DNA of 6,222 bases. It comes from an uncultured Lachnospiraceae bacterium. GTDB lineage: Bacteria > Bacillota > Clostridia > Lachnospirales > Lachnospiraceae. The notes under the pieces are model-generated. The model was not told the DNA's origin. It was given only the letters and a program-made list of their open reading frames with translations, and did no database searches. The stretch lies in assembly GCA_947651335.1 (NCBI GenBank), contig CANSYV010000090.1, forward strand, positions 1 through 6,222, written 5' to 3'. A program made the position numbers and the translations under genes. Shown piece by piece: positions 1 through 5,633 of the stretch (position 1 is the stretch's first letter; each line of letters opens with the position of its first letter).

Positions 1-1715
1 TCGATATCCGGAAACATTCCAATGCGGACAGCGTTTCTCATATTAATCCCGCTTCCAATTCCGCCAGCCACATATACCTTTTCAATCATGGACACATCAA
101 AATCAATGGATTTCAGCATCTCCCTGATGGCAGAGAAAATAGCCCCTTTCGCGCGGATAAAATTATCAATATCCACTTCTGTTATCTCGATATCTTTAAT
201 TCCCGCGGCATCTTCTTTATATGCCAGGACATAACTTCCCACTCCATATTCGTCATAGCGGATACGCGGTCCTTCCCGCATGAATTTTCCTTTGGGGCTG
301 ATGATGCCTGTGCGGAACAGTTCGCTGATAATATCAATAATGCCAGAACCACAGATTCCCACTGGCTTTTGTCCTTCTCCGCCGACGATTTTGAAAACAG
401 GCTCCATGGTAACCTCATCAATCCGGCAGGCTTCTATGGCCCCGTCCGACGCCCTCATACCGCAGCTTATGTCCCCTCCTTCAAAAGCAGGTCCGGCTGA
501 ACAGGCGCAGCACATCATAAATTCACTGTTTCCGAATACCAGCTCCCCGTTGGTCCCCAAATCTATGAACAACGAAAACTCCGGCTGATTCCACAACAGG
601 CTGACCAATGCCCCTGCCGTGATATCGCCTCCTACATAACTTCCCACATTAGGAGCCGCAATGATATGGGCATCTGGATGAATCTGTATTCCCAGGTCCG
701 ACGCGAACAGAGAATTCGTCTTAAAAAATGCCGGTATATATGGCTCCTGCCGGAGAAAATCAGCATAAATCCCCGCAAACAAATGGTTCATCGTGGTATT
801 CGCCGCCACGCACATGCGGTAAATATGCTCCGGCTTCATCCCCGCATTGCGGCACATTTCCTGAATCAGAGGGTTCAGCGTCTCCTTAATAATGGCATCC
901 TGCAGACGTTTCTGTCCGCCCTCTTTCACTGACTCAATAATCCGGTTAATCACATCCGCGCCATATCGAATCTGGGCATTTCCGGTGGATGCCTTTGCAA
1001 GAATTTTCCCGGTGAGCATATCAATCACCAGCGCCGCCACAGACGTGGTGCCAATATCCACCGCCAGTCCCCCCACAGTCACCTTTTCCTCTGCCGGAAA
1101 AATATCATAGAGAAAAATATCCTCCCTGGTTCTATGTACCACACACTGCACACAAAATCCACTGTTTCTCAAAACAAACGGCAGCTTTTTGAGAACCGTA
1201 TATGGCATTCTTACCCGTTTTACCCCTGTCTCCCGCTTGACTGCCCGCAATAAACGCTCGTTATCCGGCATGGTATCGTCCAGACTGGGAGCACACATGG
1301 ATACCTTCAGCAGTTCCATGGGATTTTCCATGGCAATGCCTGCCTCCTCAACGCCGGCTCTCGCTGACTCAAAAATTGCCGTCTCCTGCGCAGACTCCAA
1401 ATCAGCAATCTTCATTCTCTTTTTAAAGGCTGAAGCCACATCCGGAACTTCCACCTCCACATTTTCCTCAACCGTACTGATACATGCAAGGCGCCATCCC
1501 TGCTGCTCTTCGTCCTCAGAGATGTGAAGCGTCTTCTCCTGCCTCAGGCTTCCATTTTTTATCTTTACCCGGCATTTTCCACAGGCTCCATTTCCCGAAC
1601 ACGGCGCGTCAATCACCACATTGGCATTTCTCGCCGTTTCCAGTAGATTGCTGCCCTTTGCCGCGGAAACGATAACAGCATTTCCATCCTCAAACCGAAA
1701 TGTTACATCTGGCAT
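1..1715 (-). CDS. RACo-type corrinoid activation protein: 2Fe-2S ferredoxin + ASKHA/DUF4445 domains (3' end beyond window)
   Basis: I translated this frame by hand from ATG at 1715-1713. It stays open to the left edge: 571 codons are visible and the C-terminus is missing. Residues 1-90 look like a plant-type 2Fe-2S ferredoxin domain, with the motif CSGNGACGKC giving Cys39, Cys45 and Cys48, and a fourth ligand Cys78 in RLACIS. After a linker, an ASKHA ATPase domain begins near residue 212: LAVDIGTTS (Asp220, phosphate-1 loop), then IAAPNVGSYVGGDITAG near 352-368, FIDLGTNGE (Asp385), GICGSG near 453-458, and VYVAGGIGSGI at 547-557. This order is that of RACo/AcsV-type reductive activators, which use ATP to reduce an inactive Co(II) corrinoid protein back to Co(I), as in acetyl-CoA synthesis or methyltransferase/O-demethylase systems. 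These proteins are cytoplasmic, and the visible part has no signal peptide or membrane segment. Family members are commonly somewhat over 600 aa, so a few dozen residues are probably missing. The partner corrinoid protein is not in the window, so the pathway is unknown. The family call is confident; the substrate is inference. Confidence 0.9.
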   Translation of the reverse strand, partial: MPDVTFRFEDGNAVIVSAAKGSNLLETARNANVVIDAPCSGNGACGKCRVKIKNGSLRQEKTLHISEDEEQQGWRLACISTVEENVEVEVPDVASAFKKRMKIADLESAQETAIFESARAGVEEAGIAMENPMELLKVSMCAPSLDDTMPDNERLLRAVKRETGVKRVRMPYTVLKKLPFVLRNSGFCVQCVVHRTREDIFLYDIFPAEEKVTVGGLAVDIGTTSVAALVIDMLTGKILAKASTGNAQIRYGADVINRIIESVKEGGQKRLQDAIIKETLNPLIQEMCRNAGMKPEHIYRMCVAANTTMNHLFAGIYADFLRQEPYIPAFFKTNSLFASDLGIQIHPDAHIIAAPNVGSYVGGDITAGALVSLLWNQPEFSLFIDLGTNGELVFGNSEFMMCCACSAGPAFEGGDISCGMRASDGAIEACRIDEVTMEPVFKIVGGEGQKPVGICGSGIIDIISELFRTGIISPKGKFMREGPRIRYDEYGVGSYVLAYKEDAAGIKDIEITEVDIDNFIRAKGAIFSAIREMLKSIDFDVSMIEKVYVAGGIGSGINMRNAVRIGMFPDI

Positions 1716-1723
1716 ATTTATCC

Positions 1724-1730
1724 ACTCCTT
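1724..1730 (-). promoter_or_regulatory. Ribosome binding site of the corrinoid activator gene
   Basis: Read on the minus strand the sequence is AAGGAGT, ending 8 bases before ATG 1715-1713. This close match to the Shine-Dalgarno consensus supports the chosen start. The ferredoxin domain also begins straight after it, as expected for a complete N-terminus. Confidence 0.8.
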
Positions 1731-1751
1731 CGCCCTTTTATTATGATCACT

Positions 1752-1780
1752 ATTATATCTTCCATAAATTTTCCCGTAAA
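1752..1780 (-). promoter_or_regulatory. Sigma-A-like promoter of the corrinoid activator gene
   Basis: On the minus strand a perfect TATAAT -10 box (1757-1752) lies 17 bp downstream of TTTACG (1780-1775), which matches TTGACA at 4 of 6 positions. The predicted transcription start is near 1745, giving a leader of about 30 bases. The imperfect -35 would suit an activator-dependent promoter; that is inference. Confidence 0.65.
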
Positions 1781-1801
1781 ACAGAAAAAATTTGTAAACT
1801 A

Positions 1802-1816
1802 ACAACTAAAAGTTGT
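1802..1816. promoter_or_regulatory. Palindrome, candidate LysR-family recognition site
   Basis: ACAACT-AAA-AGTTGT is a perfect 6-bp inverted repeat around a 3-bp centre at 1809. That centre is about 64 bp upstream of the predicted start of the minus-strand activator transcript (near 1745). This is the usual place for the high-affinity recognition site of LysR-type regulators. It also overlaps the region just upstream of the predicted regulator -10 box, which would suit autorepression. It does not fit a strict T-N11-A motif at its centre, so its assignment to the neighbouring regulator is inference. Confidence 0.5.
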
Positions 1817-1823
1817 AGTACGA

Positions 1824-1829
1824 TATAAG
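1824..1829 (+). promoter_or_regulatory. Possible -10 box of the LysR-family regulator gene
   Basis: TATAAG matches the -10 consensus at 5 of 6 positions, about 96 bases before the TTG start. No convincing -35 hexamer is present 16-18 bp upstream, where the sequence is AAC-rich and overlaps the 1802-1816 palindrome. The promoter, if real, is weak or regulated. It would give a leader of about 89 bases. Confidence 0.35.
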
Positions 1830-1834
1830 TGATC

Positions 1835-1910
1835 TGCGCTGAAACGAAGGCAAATCTGCCGCAAAGCGGGGTATGCGGACACCGGTGAATGATTTTTAAA
1901 ACACACTCTC
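1835..1910 (+). other. GC-richer leader of the LysR-family gene, with small palindromes
   Basis: This untranslated stretch is less AT-rich than the promoter region beside it. It holds several short self-complementary pieces: CCGC-AAA-GCGG (1859-1869), an alternative pairing of CCGCA (1859-1863) with TGCGG (1874-1878), and the 8-bp palindrome CACCGGTG (1880-1887). The first two are mutually exclusive, so the RNA could switch between folds. No known riboswitch consensus was recognised. An in-frame ATG at 1889 lies at its end but has no good ribosome binding site. Confidence 0.3.
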
Positions 1911-1916
1911 GGGAGG
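1911..1916 (+). promoter_or_regulatory. Ribosome binding site deciding the TTG start of the LysR-family gene
   Basis: GGGAGG ends 8 bases before TTG 1925. It lies downstream of the alternative in-frame ATG at 1889, so it can only serve the TTG. It therefore sets the start used here. Confidence 0.8.
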
Positions 1917-1924
1917 AAAAAGTC

Positions 1925-2794
1925 TTGAACATACGACAACTGGAATACTTCATCGCTATATACGAAAATAAATCTTTTACCTCAGCTGCCAGGAAATTAA
2001 ACATCTCACAACAAGGGTTGTCAAAATCCATAAAAAACCTGGAAAATGAGCTGGGCATACTTTTGTTTCTGAGAAATCAAAGCCCGCTTCAGCCCACTGC
2101 CTCCGGCCAGCTCCTGTACACCCAGGCCGTCCATCTGACTGAGGAATGGGCAAAAACGTTAAAACTTCTTGAAAGTGCGAAAAAAGAAAACATACCTTTT
2201 AAGATCGGGCTTGCCGCCAGTGTGTTCGGCGCGTTACATTTAGAAACTGCCATCTGGAATTTCAGACAAAAACATCAGGAACTCTCAATCCAGATATTGA
2301 ATGAAACTGATTACGACTGCGAAAGAAAGATAGCAGACGGAAATCTGGATATTGCTTTCAGTATGGGGCCTTTTCTCTCAAAAAGCATACAGTCCCATCT
2401 GCTGGCTGAGGAATCTATTTACGCGCTCCTCCCCAGCAGTCATCCGCTGGCTGAGAAAGAACGACTGTATCTTTCTGATATTCTGGAGGAACCTCTCATC
2501 ACATCAGATGAAAAGAACAAAGGATATTCCTGTTTACTGTCTGATTTCCAAAGAAAAGGGGCTGTCCCCCATATCGCTTTTTGTTCCAGCGACCCACAGA
2601 CACACCTTCAGCTGGCACATGAGGGGCTGGGAATCTCCCTGTTCCCGGAACACTGGCTTTCCCTTATCGGCTCCTTTGAAAACATGCGGACAATTCCCAT
2701 TACAGACATTCCAAAACGCCGGATTTATATCATTCATAAAAAAACCAGTCCCAAAAAAGCTCTGCTGCGCCAGTTCATAAAATTATTTTTGTAA
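1925..2794 (+). CDS. LysR-family transcriptional regulator
   Basis: The start is TTG at 1925, giving 289 aa, within the usual 280-320 aa of the family. The protein opens with NIRQLEYFIAIYENKSF, a classic LysR N-terminus. It continues into the winged helix-turn-helix: SAARKLNISQQGLSKSIKNL (about residues 20-39) holds the recognition helix, followed by LENELGILLFLR. A linker helix fills about 60-85. The rest is the effector-binding domain of the periplasmic-binding-protein fold, starting at FKIGLAASVFGALH (about residue 94), with the family-typical GNLDIAFSMGP and GLGISLFPEHW segments. An extra 12 residues from ATG 1889 are possible but lack a ribosome binding site and would precede the normal LysR start. 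The gene is divergent from the corrinoid activator, a layout in which LysR proteins commonly control the opposite gene and repress themselves. It probably regulates the adjacent corrinoid/one-carbon locus, but the effector cannot be deduced from the sequence. No terminator-like hairpin was found after it. Confidence 0.93.
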   Translation: MNIRQLEYFIAIYENKSFTSAARKLNISQQGLSKSIKNLENELGILLFLRNQSPLQPTASGQLLYTQAVHLTEEWAKTLKLLESAKKENIPFKIGLAASVFGALHLETAIWNFRQKHQELSIQILNETDYDCERKIADGNLDIAFSMGPFLSKSIQSHLLAEESIYALLPSSHPLAEKERLYLSDILEEPLITSDEKNKGYSCLLSDFQRKGAVPHIAFCSSDPQTHLQLAHEGLGISLFPEHWLSLIGSFENMRTIPITDIPKRRIYIIHKKTSPKKALLRQFIKLFL

Positions 2795-2814
2795 GGAACT
2801 GTCCCCTGCCGCAA

Positions 2815-2845
2815 TTAAGAAACTTTAAGAAACGCCTTTAGAAAC
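2815..2845 (+). repeat. Three direct repeats TTA(A)GAAAC upstream of the YfhO-family gene
   Basis: TTAAGAAAC occurs at 2815-2823 and 2825-2833, and the one-base-shorter TTAGAAAC at 2838-2845. The spacings are 10 and 12 bp, close to one helical turn, so the copies face the same side of the DNA. They end 17 bp before the -10 box, occupying the -35 region and upstream. Tandem direct repeats with this phasing are typical of sites for OmpR-type response regulators or other cooperative activators. The actual binding protein is unknown. Confidence 0.5.
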
Positions 2846-2862
2846 ACTTAAAATATCAGGTA

Positions 2863-2868
2863 TATAAT
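2863..2868 (+). promoter_or_regulatory. -10 box of the YfhO-family gene promoter
   Basis: This is a perfect TATAAT with the likely transcription start near 2875 and a short leader of about 23 bases. No good TTGACA is found 16-18 bp upstream. The nearest candidate, TTAGAA at 2838-2843, is 19 bp away and lies inside the third direct repeat. A missing -35 next to tandem repeats suggests an activated promoter (inference). Confidence 0.6.
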
Positions 2869-2882
2869 GGACAAAAAATCAT

Positions 2883-2888
2883 AGGAGG
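2883..2888 (+). promoter_or_regulatory. Ribosome binding site of the YfhO-family gene
   Basis: AGGAGG lies 9 bases before TTG 2898. An ATG at 2890 is in another frame and too close to the site to be used. This supports the TTG start. Confidence 0.8.
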
Positions 2889-2897
2889 TATGGCAAA

Positions 2898-5522
2898 TTG
2901 AAACACAAACTGCCAGGCCTGCCGCCGTACATCTTCCTGGGTGTGCTCACATTATGTGCCTGCTGGCTTTTTGCCGGAAGATACGGCGTATTCGGTGCTA
3001 AAGTAGATTGGATCAGCCAGCACAGTGTCCTGCCTGAATATTTCCGGCAGCAATTTTATCAAACGGGAGATCTGTTCCCGGAATTTGCGCCGAATCTGGG
3101 CGGCGGCCAGAATATTTTCAACTTTTCCTATTATGGATTATACAATCCCATTATCCTGGTCTCTTACCTGTTTCCTTTCATAAAAATGGAGGATTATCTC
3201 ATGGCCGCCAGCGCTGCCGGGCTCATGGCGTCTGTATGGATTTACTACTACTGGCTGTCCAGGCAGGGATTCGCGAGAGAAATCCGGCTCCTGGTGCCGG
3301 CCATGTTTGTACTGGCAGGGCCTATGGTCTATCACTCCTGCCATCAGATCATGTTTGTGAATTATATGCCCTTTTTGTGTGCAGGTTTTCTGGGGGTGGA
3401 CAAGCATTTTCAGCAGAAAAAGTCCGGACTGCTGATAATCAGTGTGTTCCTGATGATCATGACCAGCTTCTATTACAGCGTGGGAGGCATTCTGGTACTG
3501 GGCCTGTATGGAGTTTCCAGATACGCGGCTTTTGAAGAGACACGTTTCTGCCCCGGCAGATTCTTAAAAGATGCTTTTGGCCTGTGCATCCCCTTTGTCA
3601 CTGCGGTTTTCATGAGCGGTCTTCTCCTTCTCCCCACGGCATCTGCCATCCTGGGAAAGCGGGGAAACACGGGAAGCACCCATATGGCTTCCCTTTTCCT
3701 GCCCCATCTCCAGACAGAAAGCTTTGTTTACAGCAGTTATGGAATCGGTCTGACCACGCTTGTACTCACTGTGTGCATTACCGCAATTCTCTGTGGAAAA
3801 TGGAGAGAGCGGCTCCTGACCTGCTGCTGTATGGGAATATTTACCATCCCCTTTTTTGTATGGCTACTCAACGGGGGACTGTATGTGCGCGGTAAGGCGC
3901 TGATTCCCTTTCTCCCCCTGCTCTGCTATCTGACGGCTGTCTATCTGGAAAAACTGAAAAACAAAAGACTCCCCTTCTGGCTGTGCGCCGGGGCATACAT
4001 AGGCACCATTGGGATTTTGTGTTACTGCCGCTATTGGGGAGACGGATTCTCCGGCAGTGAACTGGAATGGCGGCTGCTTCTGGCGGACGGGGTGGTGATG
4101 CTTCTGTGTTTCCTGCTGTCTGGAAAATCCGGCAGGGTCCACCTTCTCCTGCTCCCGCCAGTACTGTTTCTCTTACTCTGCAATAGTTATGCAGGCTCCT
4201 TTGGACAGCTGCTAAAGGAAAACTCTTACGCGGAAATCACAGACCGGCAGGTGGGAAATCTAATCTCCCAGACCCTGGACGCCGAACCGGAACTGTGCAG
4301 GCTGGAGCAGCAGAGCCAAAAAGGCGGAGGGTCCTGCGACTTAAACCGCATCTGGGATATGAGACAGTGGATCTCCTCTGTCTATTCCTCTGCCTACCAT
4401 GCCGGATACCGCCAATTCGGCCAGGCGGGATTTCCCACAGAAACCCCTTTCCGCAACAATCTGATGCAGGCGGTTTCCAGCAATCCTCTTTATCAGAAAT
4501 TCATGGGGGTGAAATACCTGATAGGAAAAGACCTGCAGCCCAAAAGAACCGGGTATGTGCCGGAGCGGACCGACGGAACCTATACAGTTTATAAAAACCC
4601 GAACGCCGCTCCCATGGCCTACGCCACTGACCAGATAATCTCCGAAAAGGATTACCGCAGCCTGGAGTTTCCCTATAATCAGATTGCCCTTATGAAGTAC
4701 GCAGTCACCGAAGACAGCCCAGACAGAACCGGACCGTGGAAAGACCAGATACTGGCCTGTGCATCCCCGTTAAAACTTCATCTTCCCCAGGTGCGCACCG
4801 CCCAGCTCACCACCGCGCGGACTCCGGACGGAACCTGGAGCATCCATGCCAGACAGGATACCCAGGTGTCTGTGCGTATGGGAGAAACCGCAGGTAAAGA
4901 CCGCACCATCTTCTATCTGCAGTTTCATGTGAAAAACAACTGCCCCGGCAGAGATGTCTCCATATGGGCCGGCGGCATCCGAAACCGTCTCAGCGCCCGC
5001 AGTCATATTTACTATAACGGAAACACAGACTTTACTTATGTGACGGAGCTGGAAAAGGGAACGCGGGATGTTCTGATGACATTGGGAAAAGGGAACTATG
5101 AGCTCTCTGATGTGCGGTGCTTTCTGGGAGACCGGCGTGTGCTGGAAGATGGCCATAAGCCCGGCCGAAGGCTGTACCAGTCCCCGTTTCACGCAGACCT
5201 GGAACATACGAGAGGAAACATACTCCAGGGAAACATACAGGTGGCGCGGACCGGATATTTTATCACCTCCATTCCTTATGAACCCAGCTTTGAAGTTTAT
5301 GTGGACAACGAGAAAATACCTGCACAGAAAGTCAATACGGCATTTCTTGGATTTGCCATAGAGAAAGGAAACCGAAACGTGAAAATTATTTATCATGCCC
5401 CTGGCGCAAAGGCCGGGAAAATCGTTACCTGTACCGGGATGCTGTTGTGCCTGCTCATTGTTTATGTACAGAGATGCCGGAGGCCGCAGTACATACGGGT
5501 GCCTGCTGGCCGCAGAGATTAA
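2898..5522 (+). CDS. YfhO-family polytopic membrane protein (putative GT-C glycosyltransferase)
   Basis: The gene encodes 874 aa from a TTG start set by a strong AGGAGG. The N-terminal half is membrane-embedded: a first helix at about 10-27, then an outside loop, then roughly a dozen further hydrophobic segments up to about 430. The loop after the first helix carries VDWISQH (Asp37), where GT-C enzymes place a catalytic acidic residue. Next come PNLGGGQNIFNFSYYGLYNP (65-84) and SLFLPHLQTESFVYSSYGIG (265-284), both resembling YfhO-family segments. Residues about 431-840 form a large extracytoplasmic part including QKFMGVKYLIGK and YTVYKNPNAAPMAY. It ends in the typical IPYEPSFEVYVDNEKIPAQ...VNTAFLGFAIEKGNRNVKIIYHAPG block. 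One last helix (about 842-857) and an Arg-rich cytoplasmic tail follow. In Bacillus subtilis YfhO is implicated in glycosylating lipoteichoic acid, using an undecaprenyl-linked sugar made by CsbB. Here no CsbB- or GtcA-like partner is visible, so donor and acceptor are unknown. The gene appears monocistronic. Confidence 0.88.
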   Translation: MKHKLPGLPPYIFLGVLTLCACWLFAGRYGVFGAKVDWISQHSVLPEYFRQQFYQTGDLFPEFAPNLGGGQNIFNFSYYGLYNPIILVSYLFPFIKMEDYLMAASAAGLMASVWIYYYWLSRQGFAREIRLLVPAMFVLAGPMVYHSCHQIMFVNYMPFLCAGFLGVDKHFQQKKSGLLIISVFLMIMTSFYYSVGGILVLGLYGVSRYAAFEETRFCPGRFLKDAFGLCIPFVTAVFMSGLLLLPTASAILGKRGNTGSTHMASLFLPHLQTESFVYSSYGIGLTTLVLTVCITAILCGKWRERLLTCCCMGIFTIPFFVWLLNGGLYVRGKALIPFLPLLCYLTAVYLEKLKNKRLPFWLCAGAYIGTIGILCYCRYWGDGFSGSELEWRLLLADGVVMLLCFLLSGKSGRVHLLLLPPVLFLLLCNSYAGSFGQLLKENSYAEITDRQVGNLISQTLDAEPELCRLEQQSQKGGGSCDLNRIWDMRQWISSVYSSAYHAGYRQFGQAGFPTETPFRNNLMQAVSSNPLYQKFMGVKYLIGKDLQPKRTGYVPERTDGTYTVYKNPNAAPMAYATDQIISEKDYRSLEFPYNQIALMKYAVTEDSPDRTGPWKDQILACASPLKLHLPQVRTAQLTTARTPDGTWSIHARQDTQVSVRMGETAGKDRTIFYLQFHVKNNCPGRDVSIWAGGIRNRLSARSHIYYNGNTDFTYVTELEKGTRDVLMTLGKGNYELSDVRCFLGDRRVLEDGHKPGRRLYQSPFHADLEHTRGNILQGNIQVARTGYFITSIPYEPSFEVYVDNEKIPAQKVNTAFLGFAIEKGNRNVKIIYHAPGAKAGKIVTCTGMLLCLLIVYVQRCRRPQYIRVPAGRRD

Positions 5523-5527
5523 ACCGG

Positions 5528-5542
5528 GAAACAGGATGTTTC
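5528..5542 (+). other. Small hairpin just after the YfhO-family stop codon
   Basis: GAAACA-GGA-TGTTTC is a perfect 6-bp stem with a 3-base loop, extendable by two G-U pairs. It starts 5 bases after the TAA. The few Ts after it are interrupted by C and G, so it is not a convincing terminator alone. It could protect the mRNA 3' end or act together with the larger hairpin that follows. Confidence 0.4.
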
Positions 5543-5548
5543 TTCGAG

Positions 5549-5606
5549 AGCGCCGCTCAAACATCAGGTTCATGGCGGGATATGTAACTGGTGTTTGAGC
5601 GGTGCT
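5549..5606 (+). terminator. Long hairpin between convergent genes, terminator-like but without a U-tract
   Basis: The arms 5549-5567 and 5588-5606 can pair over 19 positions with no mismatch in plus-strand RNA, enclosing a 20-base loop. Two pairs are G-U. In minus-strand RNA the same two positions become A-C mismatches, so the structure is better suited to the transcript of the YfhO-family gene. No run of Ts follows on either strand. It may stop transcription in another way, stabilise the mRNA end, or be a copy of a dispersed palindromic repeat. Confidence 0.5.
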
Positions 5607-5633
5607 GCGGGAGAAAAATACAGGCGCTATCAT

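Larger units (their letters stand above)
1745..1834. repeat. Inverted repeat whose two arms carry the divergent -10 boxes
   Basis: The left arm, GATCACTATTATATC (1745-1759), and the right arm, GATATAAGTGATC (1822-1834), are reverse complements apart from a 2-base insertion in the left arm. Read in the direction of each gene, both give GATATAA followed by GTGATC. Each divergent promoter therefore has a near-identical element spanning its -10 box and predicted start site. The arms are about 62 bp apart and could be paired operators for one regulator. It is unlikely to be a transcription terminator, because it lies upstream of both genes and the arms are far apart. Confidence 0.6.

Noticed and set aside
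1189..1527. Plus-strand open frames across 22-1675, including this 112-codon one
   Set aside because: They are antisense shadows of the corrinoid activator gene, whose minus-strand frame is continuous and carries cluster and ATPase motifs. Their translations are Ser/Pro-rich and unlike real proteins.
1843..1868. Resemblance to a c-di-GMP-I riboswitch (GGCAAA followed by CGCAAAGC)
   Set aside because: The two pieces are only a few bases apart, so the hairpin that must separate them in that riboswitch class is missing. The downstream receptor helix was not found either.
1889..1924. ATG at 1889 as the start of the LysR-family protein
   Set aside because: No ribosome binding site precedes it. 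The strong GGGAGG at 1911-1916 sits inside the extension, and the normal LysR N-terminus begins right after TTG 1925.
1753..2058. Minus-strand 101-codon open frame overlapping the LysR-family start
   Set aside because: It covers the divergent promoter region and the antisense of the helix-turn-helix coding sequence. It shows no ribosome binding site or recognisable domain.
2795..2814. Possible terminator after the LysR-family gene
   Set aside because: No stable stem or T-run is present; the sequence goes straight into the direct repeats of the next promoter.
4770..5633. Long minus-strand open frame (287 codons) opposite the end of the YfhO-family gene
   Set aside because: It is antisense to a well-supported coding region whose C-terminal family block is intact. 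Its translation is low-complexity in character, with no recognisable domain, and no ribosome binding site was identified for it.
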